This document shows, piece by piece, positions 26,434-34,540 of a stretch of DNA of 64,000 nt (its first letter is position 1; each line of letters opens with the position of its first letter). The translations under genes were made by a program, and so were the position numbers. Source of the stretch: Ferrovibrio sp041906005 (lineage in GTDB: Bacteria; Pseudomonadota; Alphaproteobacteria; Ferrovibrionales; Ferrovibrionaceae); contig NZ_JAYRJY010000001.1 in the NCBI RefSeq assembly GCF_041906005.1, positions 620,001 to 684,000 of the forward strand, in the 5' to 3' direction. Under the pieces are notes generated by a model that was given only the letters and a program-made list of their open reading frames with translations, was not told the DNA's origin and ran no database searches.

Positions 26434-26895
26434 TCAGCCACCTGCCTGCGGGCAGGTGGCCGCGAGGCGGGGCTGTCCCTCGATCTCTCGCCCGCCCATG
26501 GAGGCGGCAACCTCGAAAACATGGCCCTGTCCGGTCAAGCTTCCCAATCCCCAGTCAAACTTCACATAGCTTGACTGATTCGCCACCGCCGCGATGGCCA
26601 GGGTATATGTCTGGTTGGCGCGAACCGTGATTTGGTGGCGCCCAGGCAACACATCACAGAAAAACACGCTGCCGGCCGGCACCTCGGCCACAGGTTTATC
26701 GTCCAGCGTCAACAATGGCCGAGCGACGGTGCCCAACAGGCCATTGTCGCTGCCGAGGCTGAATGTCGTGCGATAGAAATAAATCCGGCTAAGCCCGGCC
26801 GCCAACGGCGGATCGGCAACAGGGGCTTGGGGCACCGGCGCGCAACCGGCAAAGGCCAGCAACGCGGCCAAAACGAATACAGGGCGGATGATCAT
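26434..26895 (-). CDS. DUF2846 family lipoprotein
   Basis: A 153-residue lipoprotein: signal peptide with lipobox LLAFAGC at residues 12-18, then a beta-sandwich domain (RIYFYRTTFSLGSDNG; VAEVPAGSVFFCDVLPGRH; VKFDWGLG) that I recognise as DUF2846. Such proteins are envelope lipoproteins of unknown function. It is convergent with DUF1150; a perfect 10-bp hairpin (26437-26460, TGCG loop) covers its last codons. A single Cys remains in the mature domain and one near the C terminus. Confidence 0.8.
   Translation of the reverse strand: MIIRPVFVLAALLAFAGCAPVPQAPVADPPLAAGLSRIYFYRTTFSLGSDNGLLGTVARPLLTLDDKPVAEVPAGSVFFCDVLPGRHQITVRANQTYTLAIAAVANQSSYVKFDWGLGSLTGQGHVFEVAASMGGREIEGQPRLAATCPQAGG
26437..26460. 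other. Strong hairpin in the DUF1150/DUF2846 convergent region
   Basis: GCCACCTGCC (26437-26446), TGCG, GGCAGGTGGC (26451-26460): a perfect 10-bp stem. There is no T-run on the plus strand; on the minus strand TTTT follows about 10 bases past the stem. It may slow convergent transcription, but it is not a standard terminator. Confidence 0.45.
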
Positions 26896-26981
26896 GCCCA
26901 GCCTCCTGATGCAAGATTTCCAGCGCAGGATTGGCGGTAACGCTTACCTGCATCTTACAACAGCCGCCTTGTCGGGCTGTC

Positions 26982-27446
26982 TCAGGCCGCGTGGCTGGCC
27001 GGACTGTCCGTCAGAAGGGCGTAAATTGCGTCCGCGCTTTCGGCGCCGCGCAGTTTTTCGCATACGGCCTTGTCGCGCAGCAGGCGCGACACCCGGGCCA
27101 GCGCCTTGAGATGATCGGCACCCGCCGATTCCGGCGCCAGCAGGAGGAAAACCAGGTCGACGGGCATTTCGTCGATCGAATCGAAGTCGATCGGCCGCTC
27201 GACGCGGGCGAACAGGCCATAGAGCTTGTCCAGCCCGGCCAGGCGGCCATGCGGGATAGCAATGCCGTTGCCAACGCCGGTCGTACCCAGGCGCTCGCGT
27301 TCCAGCAGCGTGTCGAAGATCGCCCGCTCATGCTGACCGGTGATCTTGGCCGCGCGCGCAGAAAGTTCCTGCAGCGCCTGCTTCTTGCTGTTGGCCTTGA
27401 GGTTGGCGATGACGCCGTCAGGGCTCAAGAGCTGAAAGATTTCCAT
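26982..27446 (-). CDS. ptsN: Nitrogen PTS EIIA component PtsN (EIIA-Ntr)
   Basis: A 154-residue PTS EIIA type-2 domain. The phosphorylated His is in GNGIAIPHGRLAGLDKLYGL at about residue 66, preceded by ERERLGTTGV. EIIA-Ntr is the end of the regulatory phosphorelay Ptsp-NPr-EIIA-Ntr and controls potassium, phosphate and nitrogen responses by protein binding, not sugar transport. ATG 27446 fits the family start MEIFQLLSPDGV; the frame extends 15 codons upstream without support. It follows hpf by 57 bases and shares its promoter. Confidence 0.93.
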   Translation of the reverse strand: MEIFQLLSPDGVIANLKANSKKQALQELSARAAKITGQHERAIFDTLLERERLGTTGVGNGIAIPHGRLAGLDKLYGLFARVERPIDFDSIDEMPVDLVFLLLAPESAGADHLKALARVSRLLRDKAVCEKLRGAESADAIYALLTDSPASHAA

Positions 27447-27503
27447 AGGGAAAAATGCCTCCGCGGCTGAATGCCATATCGCGTCTGTCATCCTTGCGGA
27501 TGA

Positions 27504-27830
27504 TCAGGCGACATCTCCGGCATCGGGTAGCCGCGCATGATGATTGCGCCGCTTGCGCTTATCGCGCCGAATCTGCTTCGCCAGTTTTTCAAGTGCCTGA
27601 TCGAAGCTGAGATATATCTCACTCCCCTCTGCCTCGGCCTGCGCATCGATGCCGGTGCCGACATGCACCGAACACTGGCAATGGTACATTCCGCGTTCAC
27701 GGCGGAAGACCACCTGGGCCTCAATCGCATTGTCCATGTATTTGGACACTGCGGCAGAGAGATGTTCCTCGACATAGGCGCGAAGTGAGTCACCAAGGTC
27801 GAGCTGCTGTCCGGAAGTCAGGATTTTCAT
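27504..27830 (-). CDS. hpf: Ribosome hibernation promoting factor, short form
   Basis: A 108-residue HPF/RaiA-family protein that binds the decoding centre of idle 30S subunits. It starts MKILTSGQQLDLGDSLRAYV and contains YHCQCSVHVGTGIDAQAEAE, then IYLSFDQALEKLAKQIRRDK and a basic tail. Most alphaproteobacterial HPFs are the long form of about 190 residues with a C-terminal dimerisation domain. That domain is absent here: the DNA between this stop and ptsN does not encode it in any frame. The gene has its own promoter (27907-27935) and ptsN follows. Confidence 0.9.
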   Translation of the reverse strand: MKILTSGQQLDLGDSLRAYVEEHLSAAVSKYMDNAIEAQVVFRRERGMYHCQCSVHVGTGIDAQAEAEGSEIYLSFDQALEKLAKQIRRDKRKRRNHHARLPDAGDVA

Positions 27831-27906
27831 GATGTCTCGAAATCCGAGTTCGATCGGTCAGGGCATGATTGTAGTACGGCGCATCGCGCCCGTCATGCGG
27901 TCGCGG

Positions 27907-27935
27907 ACCATAGAGAAGCCCCCTCTGACTGTCAA
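27907..27935 (-). promoter_or_regulatory. Sigma-70 promoter of hpf-ptsN
   Basis: On the minus strand, -35 TTGACA (27935-27930), a 17-base spacer, and -10 TATGGT (27912-27907). Transcription would start near 27900, giving a leader of about 70 bases to hpf. The -35 is perfect. This lets hpf and ptsN be expressed apart from the upstream rpoN operon. Confidence 0.7.
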
Positions 27936-28012
27936 CCGCATAGGCGCCTCCTAACTCTTTGATTTTATTAATATCCACAACCTTCTCTGCTGTGGATGCG
28001 TTAACCACTGGC

Positions 28013-28660
28013 TTAACCGCGCTCCGGCTTCGATTCAGTGCGGAAAATTTCCGCCAGAGCCTGTGGATTGGATATGGTAACGCCGAGATCGCGGATCAAG
28101 CCATTCGAAATGCCGTAGACCCAGCCATGCAGGCTCAGGTCCTGGCCGCGATGCCATGCGTTCTGAACAATGGTGGTTTTGGCCAGGTTAAGAACCTGTT
28201 CGCGCACATTCATTTCACATAGCGCGTTCAGGCGCTTGTATTCGTCCACGACGGTCGCCAGGTCGTCCTGGTTCTTGTCATACACATCCCGGATCGGCCG
28301 CAACCAATGATCGATCAGGCCCAGCTGTTGCGGCTGCATCGCCGCGCGCACGCCGCCGCAGCCATAATGGCCGGTGACGATCACGTGTTTCACCTGCAGG
28401 AATTCGATCGCATATTGCAATACCGCGAGGCAATTCATGTCGGCCGGATGCACCAGATTGGCCACGTTGCGATGCACGAAAAGCTCGCCTGGATCGAGGC
28501 CAACGATTTCATTGGCCGGCACACGACTGTCGGCGCAGCCGATCCACAGATAGGCCGGATTCTGCTGGTGGGTCAGGCGATCGAAAAAGCCGGGGTCACC
28601 CCGCAGCTTCGACATCGCCCAGGCGCGGTTGCTTTCAAACAGCGGTGCAATATCGGTCAT
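28013..28660 (-). CDS. Beta-class carbonic anhydrase
   Basis: A 215-residue zinc enzyme interconverting CO2 and bicarbonate. Ligands are plain: Cys42 and Asp44 with Arg46 in WIGCADSRVP, and His98 and Cys101 in VTGHYGCGGVRAA. The length and layout match E. coli Can (Type I/II plant-like beta-CA). It starts 4 bases after the rpoN stop, so it is in the rpoN transcript. A carbonic anhydrase between rpoN and hpf interrupts the usual rpoN-hpf-ptsN order. Confidence 0.94.
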   Translation of the reverse strand: MTDIAPLFESNRAWAMSKLRGDPGFFDRLTHQQNPAYLWIGCADSRVPANEIVGLDPGELFVHRNVANLVHPADMNCLAVLQYAIEFLQVKHVIVTGHYGCGGVRAAMQPQQLGLIDHWLRPIRDVYDKNQDDLATVVDEYKRLNALCEMNVREQVLNLAKTTIVQNAWHRGQDLSLHGWVYGISNGLIRDLGVTISNPQALAEIFRTESKPERG

Positions 28661-28664
28661 GATC

Positions 28665-30212
28665 TCAGGCAGTTTTCAGCAGGCCAGCCTTCTTGAGGCG
28701 CCGGCGTTCCACGGATGATGGGATGTTCATGGCTTCGCGATATTTGGCGACGGTACGGCGGGCGATATCGACACCCTTGCCGGCCAGGATCTCCACGATC
28801 TTGTCATCTGACAATACATCATCGGCCGGTTCGGCATCGATCAATGCCTTGATCCGGTGGCGGATCGATTCAGCCGAAAATGCCTCTCCGCCATCGGTGG
28901 CTGCGATGCTGGCGGTGAAGAAATACTTCATTTCGAAGATGCCGCGCGGCGTCGCCATCGTCTTGTTCGATGTCACGCGACTGACCGTGCTTTCATGCAT
29001 CTCGATCGCCTCTGCCACGGCGCGCAGATTCAGCGGCTTGAGATGCGCCACGCCATGGCGGAGGAACGCGTCCTGCTGCCGGACGATCTCGCTCGCTACC
29101 TTCAGGATCGTCTGGGCCCGCTGGTCGAGCGATTTGACCAGCCAATTCGCCGAATTCAAACAATCCGACATATAGCTCTTGGTCTGTTTGTCCTGCCCAT
29201 TGCCGCCCTTCTCGGCCCGCGTCACCTTGGCGTAATAACGGCTGTTGACCAGAACGCGCGGCAGCGTATCGCTGTTCAGTTCCACCATCCAGCTGCCATC
29301 ATTGGCCCGCCGCACGTAAACGTCGGGCACCAGCGTCTGCACCGGTTCGCTGCCGAACAGCAACCCCGGCTTGGGATTCAGCGCACGGATTTCCTGCACC
29401 ATGTCGGCGATGTCTTCCTGGTCGACACCGCAAATCCGCATCAGGCCGGCAATATCCCGCTTGGCCAGCAACTCCAGGTTCTCCAGCAGAGCCTGCATGG
29501 CCGGGTCGAGGCGATCGCGTTCGCGCAGCTGCAGCGCCAGACACTCCTTCAGGCTGCGCGCGAACAATCCGGCCGGTTCGATGGTCTGCAGATCGAGCAG
29601 AACCGCTTCCACATCGTCGGCGCCCACGCCCAACCGTTCCGCGATCTCCTCCAGCGGCTCGGTGAGGTAGCCGGCCTCATCCAGCGCATCGATCAGGGCC
29701 TGTCCGATCAGGCGGTCGCCAGCATTGGCCGGCATCAGCAGCCATTGGTCCTGCACATGCTCGCGCAGGGAGCGGCTTTCGGTCAGGCTATTTTCCAGCC
29801 CGCCGCTTTCATCCTCAAAGCGCGGATCGCCGCCGCGCCCGCTGATGTAATTGCTGCCCAGGCCGCTTTCCGGCCCCATCGCATCATAGCCGCTGTCGTT
29901 ATTGAAGGTGCTGTCGGCTTCGCTGTCGACATCGAGCGATTCCCGGGCCTTCTCGGCGATACCATCGGAAGCGAGATCGATCCGCTCGACCGCCGGCCCA
30001 GCTTCAGCCACTTCAAACGGGTCCTTGGCATCCTCGCCGCCGGGATTTTCAGAATCAACGCGCTCCAGCAGCGGATTGCGCTCGAGTTCCTGCTCGACAT
30101 AGGCCATCAGCTCGAGATTCGACAATTGCAGCAGCTTGATCGCCTGCTGCAACTGCGGCGTCATGACAAGGGCTTGCCCCTGCCTGAGCTCGAGACGGGG
30201 ACCGAGCGCCAT
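28665..30212 (-). CDS. rpoN: RNA polymerase sigma-54 factor RpoN
   Basis: A 515-residue sigma-54. Region I is Gln/Leu-rich at the N terminus: LELRQGQALVMTPQLQQAIK, then LLQLSNLELMAYVEQELERN. An acidic region II (about residues 50-140) follows. The core-binding and helix-turn-helix parts end in the RpoN box ARRTVAKYREAMNIPSS. All functional blocks are intact. The gene lies 14 bases after lptB and 4 before the carbonic anhydrase gene. It serves activator-dependent promoters, typically nitrogen and motility. Confidence 0.97.
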   Translation of the reverse strand: MALGPRLELRQGQALVMTPQLQQAIKLLQLSNLELMAYVEQELERNPLLERVDSENPGGEDAKDPFEVAEAGPAVERIDLASDGIAEKARESLDVDSEADSTFNNDSGYDAMGPESGLGSNYISGRGGDPRFEDESGGLENSLTESRSLREHVQDQWLLMPANAGDRLIGQALIDALDEAGYLTEPLEEIAERLGVGADDVEAVLLDLQTIEPAGLFARSLKECLALQLRERDRLDPAMQALLENLELLAKRDIAGLMRICGVDQEDIADMVQEIRALNPKPGLLFGSEPVQTLVPDVYVRRANDGSWMVELNSDTLPRVLVNSRYYAKVTRAEKGGNGQDKQTKSYMSDCLNSANWLVKSLDQRAQTILKVASEIVRQQDAFLRHGVAHLKPLNLRAVAEAIEMHESTVSRVTSNKTMATPRGIFEMKYFFTASIAATDGGEAFSAESIRHRIKALIDAEPADDVLSDDKIVEILAGKGVDIARRTVAKYREAMNIPSSVERRRLKKAGLLKTA

Positions 30213-30226
30213 GGGCTACAGCTCCA

Positions 30227-31009
30227 TCACCAGCTGAACCGCTCGCCCAGATAGACACGCCGCACATTCTCGTCTGCAACGATCTGGTTCGGACTGCCTT
30301 CCATCAGAACTTTGCCGTCGTGCAGGATATAGGCGCGGTCGATGATATCGAGGGTTTCACGCACATTGTGGTCGGTGATCAGCACGCCGATGCCACGATC
30401 CTTCAGATGCGAGACCAGCTGGCGGATTTCCCCCACGGCGATCGGATCGATACCGGCCAGCGGCTCGTCCAGCAGCATGAAGGAAGGCTGGGTGGCCAGG
30501 GCGCGCGCGATCTCGCAGCGGCGCCGCTCGCCGCCCGAGAGGGCCAAAGCGGGTGTGCGCCGGAGATGGGTGATGGAAAATTCGGCCAACAGGTCGTCGA
30601 GCATCGATTCACGCCGATCAGCCTCGGGCTCCACCAGTTCCAGAACGGCGCGGATATTCTGTTCCACGGTCAGGCCGCGGAAGATCGAGGCTTCCTGCGG
30701 CAGGTAGCCCATGCCCAGTCGGGCCCGGCGATACATCGGCAGGCCGGTAATGTCGTGGCCATCCAGCGTGATGGTGCCGTGATCGGGGCGGATCAGGCCG
30801 GTCATGATGTAAAAGGTGGTGGTCTTGCCGGCGCCGTTGGGGCCCAGCAGGCCAACGGCCTCGCCGCGCTGGACATACAGCGACACATCGCGCAGCACCG
30901 GCCGTTTCTTGAAACTCTTGCCCAGGCGATGCGCGGCCAGCCCGGGAAAGGCATTCTCCGCCACCAGCCGCAGGCCGTCGCCGCCCAGTTTTTCGCCTTC
31001 GATATTCAT
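30227..31009 (-). CDS. lptB: LPS export ABC transporter ATP-binding protein LptB
   Basis: The 260-residue ATPase of the LptB2FG complex that extracts LPS from the inner membrane. Walker A is LLGPNGAGKTTTFYIMTG, the signature motif LALSGGERRRCEIARAL, Walker B FMLLDEPLAGIDP, and the switch His in VLITDHNVRETLD. ATG 31009 overlaps the lptA stop (TGATG), which fixes the start. The first 25 residues are a short extension before the ABC fold (HRLGKSFKKRPVLRDVSL). Confidence 0.96.
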   Translation of the reverse strand: MNIEGEKLGGDGLRLVAENAFPGLAAHRLGKSFKKRPVLRDVSLYVQRGEAVGLLGPNGAGKTTTFYIMTGLIRPDHGTITLDGHDITGLPMYRRARLGMGYLPQEASIFRGLTVEQNIRAVLELVEPEADRRESMLDDLLAEFSITHLRRTPALALSGGERRRCEIARALATQPSFMLLDEPLAGIDPIAVGEIRQLVSHLKDRGIGVLITDHNVRETLDIIDRAYILHDGKVLMEGSPNQIVADENVRRVYLGERFSW

Positions 31010-31629
31010 CAGGGCTTGTCTCCGGCCTTCGGTGCCGTGCCGGCGGCCGGCTTCTCGTCGCTCTTCGGCACGAACACGCCGCGCACGCGACCACCGGATA
31101 TCGGATCGCAGGTGCTGCGCCCGGTATCCTGATACATCACCGCGCGGGCGCAACGCACTGTGCCCTGGTCGTTGCTGAGCACCACATTGCCGGTCAGCGT
31201 GATGGTTTTCTTGTCCACATCATAAACGCCGAAATCGCCCTGGCCGCGCTCCTGGGGCGTCGAAACGAACACGTCGCCCTTGGCTTCGATCTTGGTGATC
31301 GAACTGGCATCCGGCCCGCCCCCGGAAGCCGGGGGCTGGGCTGGCTTGGCGCCGGTGGTCTGGCCCTGCGGGTTGCTGCGCTCGCGATAATAGACGAAAA
31401 GCTCGGCCGAACGCAGGCGGGTATCACCCTGTACGGCATCGACATTGCCGCGGAAAATCGCAAGCTGCTTGTCCTGCTGCACCTCCAGCGTATCGGAGGC
31501 GATTTCGATCGGCTGATCGCTGTTCTTGCGGCCGGTGAAACCGATCTGACCAAAAGCCGGCGCCAGGGCGAAAGTCGCACCGGCGGCTAGCATGACGAGG
31601 AAAAGCGCAGAACGACGCATTCCGATCAT
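31009..31629 (-). CDS. lptA: LPS periplasmic bridge protein LptA
   Basis: A 206-residue periplasmic protein of the OstA/LptA fold that forms the LPS bridge across the periplasm. An N-terminal signal peptide ends near GATFALAPAFG. The beta-jellyroll follows: PIEIASDTLEVQQDKQLAIF, RGNVDAVQGDTRLRSAEL, then ITLTGNVVLSNDQGTVRCA. A Pro/Gln/Gly-rich loop lies in the middle, and a Lys/Ala/Pro tail at the end. It overlaps lptC by 4 bases and lptB by 1. Confidence 0.93.
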   Translation of the reverse strand: MIGMRRSALFLVMLAAGATFALAPAFGQIGFTGRKNSDQPIEIASDTLEVQQDKQLAIFRGNVDAVQGDTRLRSAELFVYYRERSNPQGQTTGAKPAQPPASGGGPDASSITKIEAKGDVFVSTPQERGQGDFGVYDVDKKTITLTGNVVLSNDQGTVRCARAVMYQDTGRSTCDPISGGRVRGVFVPKSDEKPAAGTAPKAGDKP

Positions 31630-32312
31630 CCCCGTTGTTCGCGCGGGAAGATCGTGGTCTTCACGCCGTTGATAAACACGATACGCTGGCCTTTGTCGTA
31701 AATCCGCATGCCATTGGCATTGATCTTGCCCAGTGCGGATTGCCCCCAGACCTTCTCGTCGCTGGACACCACCTTGGTCTCCAGGTTGATCTCGGCCGAA
31801 TGGCCGTGCATCTCATAGCCCTTGTCGCTGAACACGGCGATGTTCCCGTACAGGTCAAGCAGTTGCAGCTTGCCCTGATACAGGCCGGTATCGGACGTCA
31901 GCGACCACCATTCGCCATTGTTCATGGTGATGTCTGCCTGCACGCGATCAAGCGTCACCTGCTTGTCGTCCTGCGGATCCTGCACCGCGCGATCGGCAGT
32001 GACGATATAGGGCTGGCCGCTGGCATCGGTGCCGCGATATCGCGGATTGTTCATCACCAGTGCGGCATTGGTGCTGTCGACATTGCTGAAGGTCAGCGGC
32101 AGCATGTTGTGCTTCTTGGCAAGCTGCGGCCAGGCGATCACTGCAACCACGATGCCGAGCGCGATCAGCGGCAGGACGAATTTCATGAACCGCACGAAAC
32201 GGCGACGGCGTGTCAACGCCGCCAGCGCCGTCGTGGCACTGCGCGGCGTGAAGCCAGCCGCACGCTCGCGCGGCCGCGGCGTGGCGACGATCGGATCGCT
32301 GCCGGCGGTCAT
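31626..32312 (-). CDS. lptC: LPS export protein LptC
   Basis: A 228-residue bitopic inner-membrane protein that receives LPS from LptB2FG and passes it to LptA. A basic cytoplasmic N terminus of about 40 residues (TRRRRFVRFMKF) leads into one helix (LPLIALGIVVAVIAWPQLA). The periplasmic beta-jellyroll follows (NPRYRGTDASGQPYIVTADR; LYGNIAVFSDKGYEMHGHSA). The N-terminal tail is longer than in E. coli, as common in alphaproteobacteria. It follows kdsD by 16 bases. Confidence 0.92.
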   Translation of the reverse strand: MTAGSDPIVATPRPRERAAGFTPRSATTALAALTRRRRFVRFMKFVLPLIALGIVVAVIAWPQLAKKHNMLPLTFSNVDSTNAALVMNNPRYRGTDASGQPYIVTADRAVQDPQDDKQVTLDRVQADITMNNGEWWSLTSDTGLYQGKLQLLDLYGNIAVFSDKGYEMHGHSAEINLETKVVSSDEKVWGQSALGKINANGMRIYDKGQRIVFINGVKTTIFPREQRG

Positions 32313-32328
32313 GCACGATCTCGTCGCA

Positions 32329-33456
32329 TCAGGTGATCCCGGCCCGCACGCAATCGTGCATGTGCAGGATGCCGATTGGATGCCCGTCTTCGACCACGAA
32401 GAAGGCCGTAATGCGGCGGCTGTTCATCAACCTCAGCGCCTCGACGGCCAGCAGCTGGGGCCCGATGGTGATCGGCGATTTGGTCATCACCGCATCCACG
32501 ACCTGCGACAGCAGGTCGCCTTCGATATGGCGGCGCAGGTCGCCGTCGGTGACAATGCCCACCAGGCGACCCTTTTCGCGGCCCTTGGCGCCGACAATGC
32601 CGATACAGCCAAAGCTGCGACCGGCCATGGTCACCAGCGCCTCGCGCATCGGCGTGCCGGAAGCCACCAGCGGCATCTCTGGGCCGCCATGCATCAGGTC
32701 GCTGACCTTGATCAGCTGCTTGCCCAGGCGGCCGCCCGGATGAAAAACCCGATAATGGTCGTGGTTGAAACCCTTGCGTTCCATCAGCGCCACCGCCAGG
32801 GCATCGCCCAGGGCCAGCATCATGGTGGTGGATGTGGTCGGCGCCAGCCCCATCGGGCAGGCCTCTTCCACCGGCGGCAGGATCAGCGCCACATCGGAGG
32901 CCTGTCCCAGCGCCGAACGCGACTTCGAGGTGATCCCGATCAACGGAATGCCGAACCGCTTGGCATGGGCGATCAGGTCGGCCATTTCCGGCACGTCGCC
33001 CGAATTCGACAGGCAGAGCAGAACGTCGCCCTGCATCACCATGCCCAGATCGCCATGGCTGGCTTCGGCAGGATGCACGAAGAAAGCGGGCGTACCGGTA
33101 GAGGCCAGGGTGGCGGCGATCTTGCGGCCGACATGGCCGCTTTTGCCCATGCCCGACACGATCACGCGGCCGCGCACCCCGCTGGACAGGCCGGGATTGC
33201 TGCCGCTCACGCCCAGCAGCAGGTCGAGGGCACGATCGAAGCTTTCATTCAGGCCGGCCGCCAGGGCCGCGAGGCCATTGGCCTCCATGAGCAGGACGCG
33301 GCGGCCAGCAGCGATATCGGGGCCAGCCGAAGATTGCCGGCCGGCGACACTAACCACTTTCGACCGGGCAGCAGACGACCGGCTCTCTTTGGCGACGGCT
33401 TTCGCACGTTTCTTTCCGGCGCGCTTGGTGCGCGCGGCGGACGGCGCGGAGGTCAT
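32329..33456 (-). CDS. kdsD: Arabinose-5-phosphate isomerase KdsD/KpsF
   Basis: This enzyme interconverts ribulose-5-P and arabinose-5-P, the first step of Kdo synthesis. The SIS domain has SGMGKSGHVGRKIAATLAST and HPAEASHGDLGM. Two CBS domains follow at the C terminus. The family is about 320-330 residues; this frame gives 375 with a Lys/Arg-rich N-terminal extension (KRAGKKRAKAVAKESR). An internal ATG at 33288 would give 319 residues and may be the true start; neither has a good ribosome site, so I keep the full frame. It heads the lpt-rpoN operon. Confidence 0.9.
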   Translation of the reverse strand: MTSAPSAARTKRAGKKRAKAVAKESRSSAARSKVVSVAGRQSSAGPDIAAGRRVLLMEANGLAALAAGLNESFDRALDLLLGVSGSNPGLSSGVRGRVIVSGMGKSGHVGRKIAATLASTGTPAFFVHPAEASHGDLGMVMQGDVLLCLSNSGDVPEMADLIAHAKRFGIPLIGITSKSRSALGQASDVALILPPVEEACPMGLAPTTSTTMMLALGDALAVALMERKGFNHDHYRVFHPGGRLGKQLIKVSDLMHGGPEMPLVASGTPMREALVTMAGRSFGCIGIVGAKGREKGRLVGIVTDGDLRRHIEGDLLSQVVDAVMTKSPITIGPQLLAVEALRLMNSRRITAFFVVEDGHPIGILHMHDCVRAGIT

Positions 33457-33544
33457 GGGCTACCCACGGCTTGCAAGATACAAACAAGAATCGTGCCAAG
33501 TATGGAGAATCGGCCGCCAAATTGCAAACCCGGCCGGCCTCTTA

Positions 33545-33564
33545 CTGTCTGATTCCTCAGACAG
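33545..33564 (-). other. Hairpin between rnd and kdsD
   Basis: CTGTCTGA (33545-33552), TTCC, TCAGACAG (33557-33564): a perfect 8-bp stem; the minus-strand RNA has a GGAA (GNRA) loop. No T-run follows on the minus strand. It sits just after the rnd stop and may stabilise its 3' end or weaken readthrough into kdsD. Confidence 0.5.
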
Positions 33565-33572
33565 GCTAAGAA

Positions 33573-34187
33573 TTAATGGGCAAAAATGTCGTCTTCCGGC
33601 CAACCGGCCAGATCCAGCGCGGCCCGGGCCGGCAGGAAGTCAAAACAGGCCTGCGCCAGGACGGCACGACCTTCGCGGGCAAGCATGCCGTCCAGTACCG
33701 CCTTGAGCTGGTGCAGGTGCAGGACATCGGAGGCCGCATAGCGCTGCTGCGCCTCGGTCAGGTCCTTCTGCCCCCAATCGGAAGACTGCTCCTGCTTGGA
33801 GATTTCCACGCCGATCAGGTCACGGCACAGATCCTTCAGGCCATGGCGGTCGGTGAAGGTGCGGACCAGCTTGGAGGCCGTGCGGGTGCAATAGACCGGC
33901 GCGGTTTCGGCGCCCAGATACTGCTTCAGCGCCGCCAGATCGAAACGGGCGAAGTGAAACAGCTTGAGGATTTTCGGATTTTCCAGCAGCCGCTTCAGGT
34001 TCGGCGCGTCATAGCCGCTGCCGGCGCGGAACTGAACCAGATGGGCGTTGCCATCGCCTGAGGAAAGCTGCACCACGCAAAGCCGGTCGCGCAGGGTGCG
34101 CAGGCCCATGGTTTCGGTATCGACGGCCACGACGGGGCCGAGGTCAAGGCCGGCAGGCAGGTCGTTCTGATATACGGTGATCGCCAT
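33573..34187 (-). CDS. Ribonuclease D-like 3'-5' exonuclease (short form)
   Basis: A 204-residue DEDDy exonuclease. Exo I is VAVDTETMGL, Exo II includes FHFARFDLAAL, and Exo III LTEAQQRYAASDVLHLHQL with the catalytic Tyr and Asp. The HRDC domains of E. coli RNase D are missing, which is usual for this short alphaproteobacterial type beside kdsD. Likely roles are tRNA and small-RNA 3' trimming. ATG 34187 matches the domain start (MAITVYQNDLP); the frame runs 21 codons further upstream without a family match. Confidence 0.9.
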   Translation of the reverse strand: MAITVYQNDLPAGLDLGPVVAVDTETMGLRTLRDRLCVVQLSSGDGNAHLVQFRAGSGYDAPNLKRLLENPKILKLFHFARFDLAALKQYLGAETAPVYCTRTASKLVRTFTDRHGLKDLCRDLIGVEISKQEQSSDWGQKDLTEAQQRYAASDVLHLHQLKAVLDGMLAREGRAVLAQACFDFLPARAALDLAGWPEDDIFAH

Positions 34188-34259
34188 CTGCGGTGCACTC
34201 TCTAGGGTGCGGCACTCTCTTGCGGGTGCGCTCGGGATCCGGCGCGGCAATCGAGGAAT

Positions 34260-34346
34260 TGGTGCCCAGGATAAGACTCGAACTTACACGACCTTTCGGT
34301 CACTAGCACCTGAAGCTAGCGCGTCTACCAATTCCGCCACCTGGGC
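34260..34346 (-). tRNA. tRNA-Leu (CAG)
   Basis: An 87-base tRNA with CCA encoded at 34262-34260. The acceptor stem GCCCAGG (34346-34340) pairs with CCTGGGC (34270-34264). The anticodon stem CTAGC/GCTAG encloses loop TTCAGGT with anticodon CAG at 34312-34310. A long variable arm (TGACCGAAAGGTCGT) marks it as class II. The T-loop reads GTTCGAGTC. CAG reads CUG codons, the commonest Leu codon in these genes. Confidence 0.97.
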
Positions 34347-34391
34347 AGGCGGTGCGGGGTCCGGATAGGCGACCGTCGCGACCGAGGCGTG

Positions 34392-34420
34392 TCTTTACGG
34401 CCCCGGCCGGGAGAAGTCAA
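34392..34420 (-). promoter_or_regulatory. Sigma-70 promoter of the tRNA-Leu gene
   Basis: Minus strand -35 TTGACT (34420-34415), 17-base spacer, -10 TAAAGA (34397-34392). The start would be near 34385, about 40 bases before the mature tRNA 5' end. A GC-rich stretch follows the -10, as in stringently controlled stable RNA promoters. Confidence 0.65.
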
Positions 34421-34441
34421 GCGCCCCCAATGGTTATCCCG

Positions 34442-34463
34442 CAGGTATCTCACAGGTATCTCA
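34442..34463. repeat. 11-base tandem repeat
   Basis: CAGGTATCTCA occurs twice in a row (34442-34452 and 34453-34463) upstream of both the tRNA promoter and the flavoprotein gene. It may be a simple slip duplication; two copies spaced one helical turn could also bind a regulator. Confidence 0.7.
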
Positions 34464-34540
34464 CGACGCCCCCCTGCAGGGCTTGCCTTGCCACGCCGCC
34501 CTGCCGATAACGGGCGGATCGAGCAGGAGATTGGCGGCCA

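Noticed and set aside
27504..27830. A frameshift cutting off the HPF C-terminal domain
   Set aside because: No frame between the hpf stop and ptsN encodes residues like that domain; the short form appears genuine.
27971..27997. DnaA box-like TATCCACA and a 7-bp stem-loop as a replication origin or a terminator of the carbonic anhydrase gene
   Set aside because: Only one near match to the box, no cluster, and no T-run after the stem on the minus strand.
27790..28008. A 72-residue minus-strand frame upstream of hpf
   Set aside because: It covers the hpf promoter, overlaps the hpf start and has no recognisable motif.
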